Below, piece by piece: positions 48,330 through 62,394 of a stretch of DNA of 64,000 bases. The translations under genes were made by a program, and so were the position numbers. Below the pieces are notes generated by a model. The model searched no databases, was not told where the DNA came from, and was given only the letters and a program-made list of their open reading frames with translations. The stretch is taken from positions 93,141,239 to 93,205,238 of the forward strand of contig NC_134705.1 of the NCBI RefSeq assembly GCF_043290135.1. The letters are read 5' to 3'. This DNA is from Rhipicephalus microplus (taxonomy: Eukaryota; Arthropoda; Arachnida; Ixodida; Ixodidae). Every line of letters begins with the position of its first letter. The stretch's first letter is position 1.

Positions 48330-50990
48330 CCTTGTGTGTTCAGAAGAAAATTTTCAATAATTCAGGGGGAAGTGATTCTTAAATGAAAAGAAGACGAAAG
48401 TGAGCCCCGTAACTGTCTCTCAGGGAGAGGACACCTCAACAGTAGCTCACGAGGAATGGGGATAAAAGGGGATAAAAGGGTAGAGAGGAATTAAAGGTAT
48501 AGAGATAGAGAAAGGAGCAAGAAGAGAGAGAGGCGCAGAGATAGCCACATACGGAAGTAAGGAGAAGATAGGAAAGATGAACACGGTGGCAGAAAACCCG
48601 AGGACGGGGTACCACTCAGCGAGAGCTCTTGTTGGCGTCGGGTGATGGCGTAGGGCGAGCCGCTCGGCCAGAGCTGCGCTTTCGTCGGAGATCGCGTGGG
48701 CACAACCAGTCGGCACGAAATTCAGCGAGCGAATGCCTCAATAATTCAGAATACCAAATACTATACTATGGGAGAGCATTCAGCTGTCGCAATTTCAACA
48801 AGAAAATGGAACATCTGTGACAGTGCGTGGCCGAACACCACCGTTCGACAAACGAACCTGCAAGCATCAGTGGTCAACAGTGTCTGTTTATAAAGCCAAA
48901 TCCGTAAGGACACACCAAGCTTATGTCATCCCGAACATGCTCTCTGTTTGATCTACTTTTACGGAAAGATTAGGTCACGTATTCAAATAGCTTTATTTGT
49001 AACCTACACAATAAAAAGCGCTTTGAAAAGGAATTGTGTTTCCCTTCTATTCTTTTAAGTTCCCTTTAGGTGAGTGACTACAAAAAGAATTAAAATGCTT
49101 GAAATCGTGCCGCTGAGGTGTCTGTTTCTAACTCCACGCCCAGCGAAGGGCAGTTTGAACCAAAAGAAGCGCTCGTGGCCATAGCAGGGCCGCAAAAGGT
49201 GACAGCAATACATAAAGATGGCCTCCGAGAGGACGGCCGCAGAAGTGCTAGCAGAAGTGCTAGTTGTGGAGCACGAAAGAGTCGTCATTTCTGTTTATTA
49301 TGTCATCTATTGACACTTCGATTTTTGATAGCGTAAGCAGCCGTGGATTATACTCGAAGTCGGAGTTTCAAATTAGTAATGGTAATGTATAGGTAATGGT
49401 ATTGCTTTGGTAATGTATACACAATTTCTTTAATACCGTTATAGGCCCAGCTTCTGTTGGTCACTCTTGCTGGTAGCGTTGGCTGGTTCGTCTGTGAGAG
49501 CTTCAGCTCCAGTAACTTAATAATACAAAATTCACATAGTGCGTTTTTAAATGTTTGACGCCTGTTTACTTACATTTAGGTGGACATAATTAAAAAAAAA
49601 AGGCGTGAAAATTAAATGTGTGTTGGCTACTATGGCGTGCACTAAAACCAGATCGTGTATCACGCAGTGAAAAGATCAGGTATATCAAATTTAAGCGAAT
49701 GCGCGTGTTTGTTTCGCGCACTTTCAAAGTTAGTCGTAGAATACCAGATCACTACATATGCAAATTTACGCGATAGTTTTATGTAAAGGGTGTCATTGCA
49801 CTGTGTAGTCACTAAAGAAGTCAACTGATGTGAAGCGAAGCTATTGAATGGCAGGTCTGTGCAGCACTGAAATAAAAACAGGCTATAGGACAGAAGGAAA
49901 CGACAAAAAGCCCCTTTTATGAGTAGTGAAGACGCGTAAACAAATCAAGCATCAACCTCATATAACAGCACTCCAAATGCATGTGAAATAATATAAGAGG
50001 CTTCATATGGAACCGGTATAAGAGGCTAGAACATCTTACACAAGTTATGCCATATTTTTCTTTCAATTTTTTCATCATGTTCTGGCTCTGTCCCATTTAT
50101 ATCTCTTTATTTGTCTCTTTCTACCTCAAGAGAGCGACCTTAGTGGAATGATTATTAATCTGCATTATTATTCCCTCTACACCTCTTTTTGTTTGATTCG
50201 AGTTTGCCGCCTCCTCTACAACAAATACAGGCGAAGTAAAAACAAGCAAGTTATACACACTTACAGCCATAGTGTCGCACTGCGGAATCTTCAATAAGCA
50301 TTAGGCTTAATCGTGCTAAGGCTGTGGGCAGCAAGAGCAGCACTTGTCCTCACGACCTCACTCTTGCGTTACGTCTTACCACCTCGTCTTCTCCTGAAGC
50401 GCCGAGGGGCTGAGTATAAGCGCCTCGTGCAACGAGCATTCCGCAGTTAACACTCGTATGGAACGAGCTGCGCCCACCGAAGCGTGGAGGAGAATACGAG
50501 GAGGTCCTTCTTAACATGACGAGCGCGACGACAATACAGCTCCGACCATAAACGCAGTGGCGTCGTGTCATTACGGAGCCATTAGCGACATGCTCCTGGG
50601 AATGAGAGCGTTTCCTGAGAAGAAGACTTTCAGAGAAGAAGACCTGTGGTTTACTTGCGCTGCCCTTCGTCGAGTCGTCATAATCGTGCTTCTTTTGAGC
50701 GCTGCTTGCCACCTCTTACACACACAGGTGGTACCAGCGTCACCGGGGATGGCTCGTATATTCACCGCGACTCCTGCTGCGCCGGCAAGAAAGGGGCCTC
50801 TGATCTCGGAAATATTCCATTGCGCTTCGTTTCTTTGTAAGGATGCGATTGCACGCGCGTACTTAACTATGTGAAGTGCCTTGCACGTTAAGGCTAATTT
50901 CTTGGTTTGGAAAAATGTGACGATTTGGTGGAGTGGAAGGAGAGTGCGAGGAGTTGCTTCAGCACACATTGCCGCATTAAAATGAAAGTT
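48330..50990. other. Unassigned stretch
   Basis: Includes a purine-rich GGGGATAAAAGG direct repeat at about 48459 and a small duplication GAAGTGCTAGCA near 49242. No gene supported. The open frames at 50557-51101 on both strands lack motifs. Confidence 0.4.
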
Positions 50991-50999
50991 TTGAATGGG

Positions 51000-51130
51000 G
51001 CAGTGACGAAACGAATCAATCACAATAATAGTGAGGGTTGCCTGGCAAACACACGATATGATTATTAGCCAGGCCACAGACGAAGGCTCCGGAAATTTCA
51101 ACCATGCTGATGCTCTTCAACTTCTACTCA
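51000..51130 (-). repeat. 3' fragment of a Ruka-like SINE
   Basis: On the minus strand, GGTTGAAATTTCCGGAGCC and AATAATCATATCGTG match the SINE 3' half. The head is missing. Confidence 0.7.
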
Positions 51131-52349
51131 CATCACACAGTACAGGAGGCTCCAGCATTTCTCTTACATCGATATGCCATCTTCGGGGCCGCGAACGAGC
51201 TCATGACTTTCAGATAGGCAATGAACCCCTGACCACACTACAGCACTGCGGTGAACACGAGGAAAGAAATACGATGGCTTATGAGACTTGTATTAGCGCA
51301 AATGACAAGAAAACGGGGAGCCTGCTCTAACTGCGTCGTCCTGTGCGACGCCTCTTGAGCTCTTAATTACGTCGGCTAATTTTGCTGAGTTCAATTTCTT
51401 GGCGACTACGCTCCGTATGACATACTCACTGAACCAATATACTTGTCGTTAGGATCGTGTTAATATATCCCGCGGTGTATCGGTATTACGCGGCAGATAC
51501 AGAGAGGATGTCGAAATCATCCCCGCTAATTTCTTCCATCAACAAACCCAGATCATTAGCGCATATTGGGGCAGTTTCTGGCAAAGTAATTATTCAGGAC
51601 TTTTTTTAGCTGTGATAAGCAATTTCGAGTGAAGCAAGACGCTTAGAATAAGGTACATGGGTGCTTCAGTGAAGACCCAAAAGTTGGAAACATGGCAACC
51701 TTACAGCCTTTGTGGAATTGCGCAGTGCTGTTCATCTTTTCTTTTGCCTAAAATTTACACGTGAATTGATGAAAAGCTACGATGATATCCTTCTCATACA
51801 TTTTAAATTTATTTTTTGCAATGAAAAACAAAAAAGTCTGGTAGGACGAGGTTTTCTTGGTCTCTCGGCTGAAGACGTGCAATAACAGTCATGTAAAAGC
51901 ATGACGAGTTCGTAGCTGTCTGATCTTTGTGTGAACAACGCTCATTGAATTATCAAATATGTTAAATGACATTTGTACCAATTTTATAGAATTCAATCTG
52001 GTATTCCTGGCATACACTGTTGTCGAATATTTGTTCGGGGGATGTTTTGTAGCACAGCAGCTCAAACAGGCACAATATGCCGAAGCAGCGTGGACGTATT
52101 CGTCTAGCATAAAGGGCAGTTCCGTCGTACATACAAGAGCCATTTCTCACAAAAGTCTTCATTGAATGGGCTGCTAGTTTCAAATCATCCGCTTTAAAAC
52201 TTGAAAATATATCACACTCAGAAAATCAACACAAATTAGTTAAACATGAAACTGTCCACCACGGCTTGGCTGACGTATTTCCGTCACGGATATGACGTTG
52301 TAAAATATACACTATATGAAATGACAAAAAAAAAATCAAAAGGAAAAGT

Positions 52350-52530
52350 TCAGTAGTGGGTCGTTGAACCAGCGACCTCTCGGTCTGGAGGGCATGCCGT
52401 TTACCGCTAGGCTACAGAACGCACGTTTACGTACACTATATACCGCTTGGTGGTTCTCTGAGCTTCAAAATTTATGTACATTTTCATCATCATGCAGTAG
52501 CGAGATGGCGTGAAGAGCTCTGTTGGGTGC
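52350..52530 (-). repeat. tRNA-derived SINE, minus strand
   Basis: Minus-strand A box TAGCCTAGCGGTAAACGGC and B box GCTGGTTCAACGACCC. A CGCCATCTCGCTACTGC block lies upstream (near 52508), as in the copies at 17145 and 37578. Confidence 0.65.
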
Positions 52531-54285
52531 GCTCTAAAGGCCGTCGCCTCCTTCCTTCATGCCTCCCACGTTTCGATAAGCGCCACCTCCACGGAGCGTG
52601 GTCTCTCTTCACGCGCGCTTATCAGACTCCTAACTCGGGAGATAACGAAGGTCACTCCTGTCCCTACCGCAGGGCCACGTTTACGAAAAGAGCACGCTGT
52701 TCACAGATTAAGAAGTAAGGATTGCTACTGTTGTTCGTGGTTGTCCTGTATATACTTGTGCGTTAGTTTCGTGCGTATTTCTTTCTGTTTAAACGACATG
52801 CTTTAAGGGACGAGCTGTGACAGTTCTTAGTACGCAATCAGCCTGTGTGTGCTCATTTCGTGCGCGCTTTCTGCTTCAGGCGTGTGCCGCAACTTTCGAG
52901 CTACTTGCCGTTGTCCGAGTGGCTTTGTAAGTGGTCGCTGTAGAATTTATTGCTTCGCCCTTGTGGCGAGACTATAAACAGTAAGCTCTCATCTATTTTT
53001 TCGAAGACACATTTAACTTCCGTGTTATACCGATTCCGAGAAAGAGCAGTTAGCCACGTTTCTTGGGCGTGGAATAATCTGTAAATGTTCATATCAAGTT
53101 GAATGCAATAAATAGTTGTCATTAGGAGCCTTGAAGAAAACCGCTATAAGAAATACAGTTTTTGAGGTTTGACATACCCAAACCATGGTATGATTACGCA
53201 GCATGCCGTATTCGAGGGCTAGGGAAAATTTTGTTCACCAGCTCTTCTATAGCGTACACTCTCATGACACATGAAACGAGCATCTAGCATTCCGCCTCAG
53301 CAGTAGTAATACCGTCATTGCACTGTACCACTGAGACAGATGAAAGCATTAAATATTTACACTGCGCTGTTCAAACATCAAATCACAACTTTTTACTACA
53401 TGACAACTTATGAATTTTAAACTTCCTGTCGTCTTAGAAGAAATACACTTGCTAATGATGAATTTATGGTACAGAGGATGATGCAGTGATACAAGGGGAT
53501 GATGCAGTGATGTCGGACGTTTAGCTAGAATACCAAGAGAGCACACTGAGAGTTGCGGGTGCCTTCCTGCGAAAGCAACAGGGCACCGAAGAGACCAAGT
53601 TAAGCACAGACAATAAAATATGGGGTAATGAGTAGTCGATTTATATTTTTACAGGTTGGGTCACAGTTTCGCTCCAGCTTTCCAGAAAAACTTTAGGAGG
53701 GTGTCTTACTGGACGAGTTAGTAATATTCTGTTATTAAACGTAGCGAAATAGAGACTGTAAAGGAGAACACAAACAGAGTGTTACAGTCTTATTTTACAG
53801 AGTAAGAATACAACTGATGCATCATATTACCAGGGTCTATTGCGCCAAATGACTCGGTAGCTTTAAGCCAAGAGCGAGTGCGCGTAATATGGCCCACCCC
53901 CTTTACCTTTCATGTTGATTACGGATCTTGTTGAACCTTCCTCGCCATATTTCTTTAACTACGAATACGAAAGAAAATGCTGCTTGCAATAAGGAAGCTT
54001 GTAAGCAAAAAACAAAAAAGGATATGTTATACCATTGCATTGTTCTGATTTTCTGATGCTGTGATATATATGTATGATAGTTTTGGTTTTGACGTAGAAT
54101 TACAAAGCCCAATGCTTCTAATTATTCGATCACTCTGTGTATTTAAAATGTTAAACATGAAGTCATATGTCCCAAGGTCCCTTATATATTCAGCTCAGAG
54201 CAATGTAAGCTGAAAGCCATCTTTTTTGTTATGGCTCAGTCGATGTATTATTTCTGGCTTCGCGGCGTCTAGAAAGCCACCCTCC
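52531..54285. other. Unassigned stretch
   Basis: No supported gene. A short direct repeat around GATGATGCAGTGAT (53478, 53498) is the only local structure noted. Confidence 0.4.
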
Positions 54286-54289
54286 GAAA

Positions 54290-54600
54290 GCTTTCTGCAC
54301 CTAATGCAGCTTCGCATGGCCTCCAGGATCAGACGTTCCTCATCGTGTTTTTCCACTGCCTCTGGGATCTAACCACCGTTGCTCAAGTTATGATGCCATG
54401 ATACCGTCACGTCCAGTGATGCCACAAGGTTTGATAAGCTGCCAGGAAATGATGACATCATGTCGCGGTGTCATCCCGTGATGATGACTATTTGCATCAC
54501 TCGTTTTGATACCGCCCATGAGATGAGAGATGCCTACGTGGGGCGCCGGTCAATTTTCGAGTATGATGTGGCATCAGAGGCTTTCGCCTCAATAAGCTGT
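54290..54600. repeat. Second copy of the GATGACATCAT-rich dispersed repeat
   Basis: Shares CTGCACCTAATG, TGATGACATCATG and the end GAGGCTTTCGCCTCA with 35430-35655. Boundaries are approximate. Confidence 0.45.
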
Positions 54601-57050
54601 AACCAGCGTATTATTATACAGTGATGTCCTATACTTTTTCGACGCTGAATGCTGTGCCGATGTACAGGACCTTCAGGCATGCTCAAGCAGCCTGCAACCG
54701 CTTCGTGCTAGGACACAAATAAATTGTAACAAACTGCTGGAAACGAACTTGCGACTCTGGTTCAGAATTTCAATACGTACGTTTTGAAGATCTCGTTCAC
54801 TCAGACACGGGAAATAAGAAGAGCGTTTCCTGGGCAAGCCCGCAGGAATACGTAGGGACCAAGCGAAGATTAATTTTCACGCAGGTATTGGAACAGGAAC
54901 ATTGTCAAAACAGAGGCGCGAAAAATACAAGAGGTAAAACCACGGAAGTGATTTGAATTCGGAGTTGTAGCTGCTTATACATACAGAAATCCCGCAGGCA
55001 CACTGCAGCTTTGGTGAAATCAGCTTTTCAGCTTTACACCATCCTGTGTCCAAACTGCGAGAGCTTCTTGGGAAACCTGGTACACGCGCATTATGCATGC
55101 AGTGACCGTTTACAGCTGGAAACCACAACGAGTTCAGCTAGCAATGTAGACATTAGAAATAAGAAGCAGAACACGCTTGATTATGCAAATGTGCTCTTTG
55201 CGAAATCTTGTAAATGTGTCTTTTGAAGCTTGCAGAGGTGCGACTTTGTTGGACATACAAATTATGTGAGTTTTGCCGAAAGTGACTGAAATATAGCAAC
55301 AAACTATGCGTTTCGTTGTTCAATCAAATGCAGGACATACATTCATAAACTGAGTTTTACTTAACGACGGTTAGGTAGCATAAATATTGCTTGAACAGAT
55401 GTTAGCTTTTATATGTTAGGGAAATAATATCGGACCAGTACATTGAAACACAGCCGCGTATAATTATTGTTACGAGAAAAATACCATCAGTATGCACTAA
55501 CTTCAGACACGGTGCATCCACGTTAACCCTGCAATGTTTAGCAGAAAACAAATGGTTTCTTTAGCCTTGGCATAGGCAGCAGTACATGCAATGCCGGCGT
55601 CAGTGTCACTCTTATTAGAACGGGGCTCACAAAGCTGCAAGTTTCGGAGATGTTTACGAAAAGCACATACACAGTGGCAATTGTACGCAGCGCTCACTCG
55701 AAGTAAGTCATGAACACGCAATCCTTAGGTTCAGAAAACTAGTCGTACAAACAATTGAAGCATCTTACACATGAAAACAAGGCACATCGTTCACAATATG
55801 CAGCTTAAACCTCGCAAGCGTACATTCCAGACAAGGCTGCACCAGGGAAATGTTAGAGAGGAGGAGGAGGAGACTTCCTCGTGCCTTTCGCTCGGCAAAG
55901 CCTGAATACAGAGTAATGGGAGGAATTTATTCCAGGTCGGCGCTAAGGCAAGACTGTTACCTAGCTAGAAAGCATTTCTCCAAAAAAAAAAAAGAATTGC
56001 TCTTTGCAAAATTACCCGCCCCTCTTTTGTGTTCCCGAAACAATCGACTCACTAAGCGCGGCTTTATTACCCTGTACTCGGACGTCCTTTAGGAACGCGA
56101 AGTCACTCTTCCGAGCGTCGTTTGCCTGTTGGAAAGCAGAATTTTGTTTTTCATGTAATGCCAGCTTTGCCGAAAAAACCTTCTCGGCTTTACAAACATG
56201 ACTTATGCATTTTTGGCTCTGAATTTTCTAATAGGATCATGCGTGGATGTAACTTTTGTACCACTGTCACTTGTTAACATGCATTCACAGCGCATCACGT
56301 AAAGGAGAATGCGCTTCAAAATTACTTTCTTCCTTTTTTTTTCGTTGTACTTACAGAGCAGATTTGATTCTTCGAAGCGCAGCTGCCCTAATCAGCGTAG
56401 TGCATTTTACGTTTATCTAAAGCAGCGACATCATTGGTATTACCTTTTGGTGGAAAAGAGACTTTTTACTTGTTTCTAAAATTTATTGGAGACATGTCCT
56501 AACGCACCTTATTTAGTGTTCATGCTCATCGTGTTGGTTTAGCTGAAGCTTGCGACACTGAAGTCGAAGAAGAGCTTCAGTTCTAGTGAAGAACCTCGTA
56601 ATGATAAGAATTGTGATAATAAATTGAAAAACGTTGTGATGACGCTTGCGACTGTTTCTACAACACTGGCTGTGAGCAGTAATAAAGACCTTTTATATAT
56701 TATGATTTCTGGCTATTTGCATGCCAAACACACTGTATGATTATGATGCACGCTGAGAAAGCTTAAAAATGTAGACCAACTGGAGTTCAATGGCAATAAA
56801 TATAATTTATTATATCTACAGGTGTCTCTCTAAATCAAATGCGGATTTCACGCGTTGTTCCAGTCAACAAGCACAGTGATAAATAAAAATAAAAAATAAC
56901 TACTATTTTGGCGAGGCCTTTGGTTCCAAAAGCAATTAAAATATTAGGACGTATTAGATTATTATAATTTTCCAATCACCACAATTTGTTTCAAGATTTT
57001 TAACAAGAATACAAGAAGCGTCGCTCTACCGAAACAACCCTTTTGACTCA
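54601..57050. other. Unassigned AT-rich stretch
   Basis: No gene, tRNA-like head or LINE motif recognised. Short A-runs only (for example 55981-55992). Confidence 0.4.
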
Positions 57051-57054
57051 TAAA

Positions 57055-57930
57055 GAAATAATTATAGATGAATTTAGGCATAAAGAATTAGCATTAGTCA
57101 TATCCGCCGATTTCTCAAAGGCATTTGCTTGACTGATCAGTCCATTCTTTCTTGTAAATAAGAAAGGTATGCTGTACCTGAAACAAAGAATGTTCTTATA
57201 AAACCCTTTCTTTCAGACAGGACACAATTGGTTGATGCCAACAATGAAACATCTCCAAGGAAGTCGGTCGTTGTTGGGGTGCCACAAGGAAGTATTTTAG
57301 GACCCCATTTATTTTTTATTTACATAAATGACATCGTACACTGCCCAGATAACAGAACATTTGCCTTTCACGCCGATGACACGCTATAGTGTTTGTTACA
57401 GGAAGCTTGTGAACAGAGATAGAAGTAATAGCTTAGAAAACACCGTCTGTAATAGATTTTTGGGCTTCAGCTAATTTAATAAAACTATACTCATCAAAAA
57501 CACTAGTTACTTTACGTAAGCCTATAAAAACTCACACCAAAAAGATTAATTTATTTCTGGGCTGTCAGCTGTTAAATATAGTTGATTCGGTTAGCATACT
57601 TGGAGTATATTTTTTCCGACAACTCACGTGGAATGTACATGTTAATAGCCTGCACTACCAAATGTCATCGGCAATTGGTATCCTTGCACGTACGTGATCT
57701 ATTCTTCCTACCAAGGTAAAATTACCATATACATTGCACACGTATTATCTTTGTTACAGTACTGTAGCTTAGTTTGGTGTACTACCAAAGTAACCAATTT
57801 GTCACAGAAAAGATCTATACTTGCCACAGAAAAGAGCCATACGGCATATTGCTGTTGTACACTACCTGTCCTCAACAAAAGTTCTTTTGCCAAAGTATGA
57901 AATTCTTCCAGTTTTCTTTTTGCACTATTA
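57055..57930 (+). pseudogene. Decayed LINE reverse transcriptase fragment
   Basis: Readable pieces in order: LVISADFSKAFA (RT domain with D), KPFLSDRTQ, VVVGVPQGSILGPHLF, FIYINDI, FHADDTL (normally YADDT, Tyr changed to His), ILGVYF, then LPQKRAIRHIA. The series is that of CR1/Jockey-type LINEs. Several stops and frameshifts are present. It differs from the LINE at 17.4-21.4 kb, so it is a second family. Confidence 0.85.
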
Positions 57931-58909
57931 CTGGCTGGTGTTGTGTTACAAGGAGTTTGTTAAGCATGCAAACAATACCACAAAATTATATTCCTAAGCT
58001 AAAGTGTTCGACACACCAAAGAAAAAAAAAGTTTAGGCTTTAGCCCTCTAGAACTGCTTAGGATAAAGAATCATTATCGTATAGGCTACCTTCTTTACGA
58101 AACTTCCTATACCATGAAGATTTTGATCCTTCGTCTAAACAAAAGTGTCACAATAAACGCTTCGCCCAGCTCATTTATTTTCTTAAACATTGCATCTCTC
58201 GGAATACTGGCCATCCTTCTTGTTGTTGCTTTTTTTAAGTTCACGCAACTCTTCATGACTATACATTTGAGCTATTTTCTTTCTGTTTTGAGCACTTTGT
58301 TTGATAAATTGAGTATTACTTGGTATGATGTTATACCTGTAGGATTGTTTGGTATTCTTTATGCACGATTGTCAGCAATTTCTGCGTTTTGCCAACTTAT
58401 AACGGGCCAGGGACCTCATCAAGCTCTCTAGCTTTTAGGTCTGTATTCCTCCTATCAAAAAGAAATAATTCGATATATTTGATTGATTGATTGATTTTAA
58501 AGTGCACCTCAATGTCACATCTGGAAGGTAAACACTCTTCAGGCAACTACGACAAGCACATTTGCATGGTGCCCATTACTTCAATATTAATCATAACTTT
58601 TTATTGTGGGGAAGCGACCACTGCTCAGTATTCGACATTTTTTTGGAAAGCAGTGGTGCTCGTAACACACTTGTAAGTAATTATACCCACTTCATTGATG
58701 CTCTGCCCGACGACAATGAACAACCATGCCTGAAGCTTTTGTATACAGGAGGTCGCAGCATTCAGCAATTGACTCTTCACGCGATTAGCTTATTGTGACG
58801 CCTGGTTGTCGGTTAACTGTTCTAAGAAGCTTTAACACGCACGTCAACGCGATTCCTCACTCCACAGGAAGATTACTGTGAGTCAGTTTGAAACACTGTT
58901 TGAATCACC

Positions 58910-59050
58910 GGCGTAGCTTTGCGGTGGTGTACTGGGCTGTCACGCAGAGCATCCGGGTTCAATTTTCAAACTGTGCTCGGTAATTTTTATTTGTGAGTTC
59001 CTATTTCTCATTATAGTGTTCACGGACAGCGGCGCACAAGACTCGACCTT
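58910..59050 (+). repeat. tRNA-derived SINE
   Basis: A box GTAGCTTTGCGGTGGTG, B box CCGGGTTCAATTTTC, T-rich body and ATAGTGTTCACGGACAGCGGC, as in the second SINE family. Confidence 0.6.
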
Positions 59051-59311
59051 TGTTGTGATCAGATTTTGCTGTAAAAAGAAATAAAGGAGGAGATAGATTG
59101 AAGAACAACCCAGCTGCGTTGTTCCTTCAGGCATGATGCTACTGGTGCAAAGCTGCATTAAATATTTACCTCTGTATAAACACGCTCGTATTTGCCCTTT
59201 CACCCTAAGGGAGATGAAGTTCGCTCAAGTGACTCCTAACTTTTGGCGATTGAGCACGAACTGGCCGTGTGTTGTGGCGCAACAGTTTTTCGCATTTCAT
59301 AGCCTCAGCTG

Positions 59312-59389
59312 CCGTCGTCGTCGTCGTCGTCGTCGTCCTATCCTCCTCCTCCTCCTCCTCCTCCTCCTCCTCCTCCTCCTCCTCCTCAT

Positions 59390-59420
<31 letters not shown>

Positions 59421-59430
59421 AGCAGCATGA
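59312..59430. repeat. (CGT)n(CCT)n(CAT)n(CAG)n trinucleotide tract
   Basis: Four trinucleotide types in series. It lies directly at the 3' side of the minus-strand LINE remnant and may be its tail. Acidic or Arg-rich open frames here are artefacts. Confidence 0.9.
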
Positions 59431-59780
59431 CAAAGGCATGTCTGATGTTCCACCAATCATCTCGGTCTTGTGCTTGCTGCTGCCACTTTACACCCGCAAA
59501 CTTCCCAATCTCATCTGCCCACCTAACGTTTGGTCTCACCCTCACCCACTTGCCTTCTCTTGGAATTAAGTCTGTCATCCTTAACGATCAGCGCTTATCT
59601 CCCCTTCGCGCCACGTGCCCAACTCATGTCCATTTCTTCTTCTTGATTTCATCTATGATATCTTTAACCCCGGTTTGTTCCCTGACACACCATGCCCTCT
59701 TCTTGTCTCTTAAGGTTACACCTATCATTTTCCATCACTCTCTGCGTCGTCCTCCACTTTAGCGAACCGCCTTTGCAATC
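59431..59780 (-). pseudogene. C-terminal remnant of a LINE ORF2
   Basis: The minus strand encodes GKWVRVRPNVRWADEIGKFA, VKWQQQAQDRDDWWNIRHAF, the WADE-W-A-DRD-W-AF ending common to one group of endonuclease/RT LINE proteins. Upstream pieces (VTLRD-like, RQEEGMVCQGTN) are frameshifted. RT itself is not present. Confidence 0.75.
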
Positions 59781-60904
59781 CTCCAGGTTTGTGCTTCGTA
59801 GGTAAATATACCGGTAAGATGCAGCAGTTAGATACTTTCCTCTTGATGAACAATGACAATCTACCAGTCATGATTTGTGATTGCCGAATGTGCTACACCC
59901 CAATTTTATTTTTCTAATTAATTAAATATTGCGGTTCGGCCCCAGGCTTACTACCTGTCCTACGTAGATTTACTGCTTTACAACTTCAAATGCACTGCTA
60001 CCTATATCGAAGTGCTGTTCTCTTCAGAGGGTTTGTACATTACTGTCGGTTTCATCTGTAGTCTAATAGAGGAATAGATTATACGTAGGCATCCCGGAAA
60101 GAGACGAAACTGAAAATCGCACCACTCATATCTATAGCACAGTGCGCGCAAATTATGCCTGTGTCACGCAGGCCTTTTTTGAAAGCCACCCATTCAATGA
60201 CCATCAAAATCCCACAACATAATAGATTTTATGGAGTTGTCACGCTGCTACACAGCCGTTTAAGAAGGCTGTTGAGTGGTTCAAGCGCCCATCCCAATAC
60301 TTGTGTGGCGCGGCGGATCCTCATTTTCGTGTCCATGTTACCCCAAGTTAAATAGTAAAGGTTCACTTGAAAACTGAAATATGTCTGTTGATATTGTTTA
60401 ACTATTTCAATAAACTGTTTATTCGTACTTATGAATGCATATTCAGCTTTAAGTTATTGTGCAGCGAAAGCGTGGCGAGCGATACAAAGGGAAACTGCAT
60501 GCTGAAGACGAGCACGTGGCTGTGGTCGAGAGTATGTGCAGTTCGCGCACTTCGAGTGGTAAAAAACTATATTTAAACCATATTTTAAAGCATAGCTTTT
60601 TTGAAGCATGCTTGTTAGTCTGTTTTTCTATCTAACGATGTTCCTAATTGTGCATACCAGTACACTAACTACACTTTGAACCAGAGGAATCGTCCGCTGT
60701 TTCCGCTTCCATCGCTCAACGACCATTGAAAAGTAAGTAGAGTTGCGAGGTGCTCCTTTGACTCAGTATGCTTTTGACTCGGTTCTCGAAAATGCCCGTG
60801 TGGCAGCTCGTGCTTGACAGTTGAGTCAATTGACCATCGGTTGAATGGCATTTCAAACGTTCGTGTGACACGAGTCACACAATAATAAAGTTGCCCAAGA
60901 CAAG

Positions 60905-61520
60905 CACAATCAGAAAAGAAAAACTCCCAAGCATTTCCCCGAGGGTGAACATGGTTAAGTGCGAATACACGGGGTGATGCTATGAGGGGTATTTATTAAT
61001 TCGCACTATTACATTTATTAATCACACTATGGTGCCTTTATGGTGTAATGGTTCCTGGGAATCGCAATTTGATCACACGGGGGAGTTTACGTTAACTCAC
61101 TGGCGAATGCCAACGGATTTTAACTTTACTCCCCCTCACGACCCGCTCTCGACGGGAGACTGAGAGAGAAGGCGGGCGCGCGAGAGAGAGGGGTGCGTGC
61201 GCAGCTGCAGCGAGCGAGGAGAGTGGAAGAGCGAGCGAAGGGGGAGGGGGTATAGGGCGCGTTACTGACACCGATATCAGCGTCGCGTCCGTGGCTTATT
61301 CGGTAGAGCGTCGCGCTGCGGCTCGCCAAGTCCTCTTTCTTTTAAAGATAGAGAGAAGACTGCGGACGCCGCCGACGGCGGTGGATGGTTTGGGGTCGCT
61401 TATAAAGTGTATTCACACTTAAAAATCTGCCCGCATTTTCCCACGGGGCGAACTCGAGGAAATGCTTCGCAGAATTGGTGGGGTATCACGCCAATGTGGC
61501 GTTATTGCGTTTGATTTGGG
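60905..61520. repeat. Mosaic of repeat fragments with a tRNA-like head
   Basis: GTGGCTTATTCGGTAGAGCG near 61291 resembles an A box of the local SINEs but no B box follows. CATTTTCCCACGGGGCGAACTC (shortened: CCCACGGGGCGAACTC, 61439) and CATTTCCCCGAGGGTGAAC (60935) are related to CTTCCCTCGGGGGAACAC at 25576. Confidence 0.45.
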
Positions 61521-62394
61521 AATGTTCAATTGTTAGTTTGTCTTTACTATTCTTATGCTTTGAATGAAGGAGAAGCGTTGCCTTCAATGAGTGGTGGGAC
61601 GTTGATGTTGGGTTGTGTCCAGCTACTTGTTGAAGGTACTGTTGCTTTCATCGCATCTAGCGGAGTCAAGCAAAGCGTAAAGTTAAGAGAAAGCCAAGTA
61701 AACACACCCTTGACTGAATTCCAAATGCGCCTCCACCGCCCATGTACTCCCTGTCCGCGTTCGAGGGAGATGATTACGGGGGAGAGGTCCGCACCGCCAC
61801 TGCGAGTGCTCGGCTTGATGAACGCCAGGCGGTGTCTGATGACGACCGTGTCACTGCTAACTTAATCCTTTTCTATTCTTTCCACCTTTCTCCCTTTTCC
61901 CTTCCCCGCAGGCACTGCGCCGTGCTCCCGACCGGGTTGCAGAAATTAGGTGCCTTTCTCACTTCTAACCACTACCACCACCACCCGGTGGTGTCTATGG
62001 CTTCGGGAGTGACAGTTTTGCAGGTGCCTTTTTGGGCCGACATCAGACGCGATCATGGGCGTCTCGCAACGAGACGCGAGCATGCGTAGTGAAGGTGAGG
62101 ATGGCGCCACCCTCGCCGAAGCATGACATGGTGAGACTATGAAATCCTTCGCATTTAAAACATTCGAAAAGAAGTTCCTATACGCTGGCACGCGGAACTA
62201 TCGACAGGTCACTGACACACATTCTTTCCGACACCGTCGTTGTAAGGTTCTGCATATAGTCGAAATTGGTGACGTCGCCCTCGGCGTTGTACCTTCCAAA
62301 TGCCTTCTACAATTTGTGTCTCTTCTACGAGGCATATGCCTCTTTAACCGTTTTTGTGTATGTTGAGGGCAAGTGTAAAAAAGTGCCAGCGTAT

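Noticed and set aside
50571..51101. 176-codon minus-strand frame and overlapping plus-strand frame
   Set aside because: No motif, and the first part lies in a SINE fragment; neither strand shows splice or family support.
59133..59762. 209-codon plus-strand frame and acidic or Arg-rich minus-strand frames
   Set aside because: They run through trinucleotide repeats; the only real signal is the minus-strand LINE C-terminus.
61530..62089. Two overlapping ~110-codon frames
   Set aside because: Low-complexity and repeat-like (CCA-rich near 61974); no recognisable domain.
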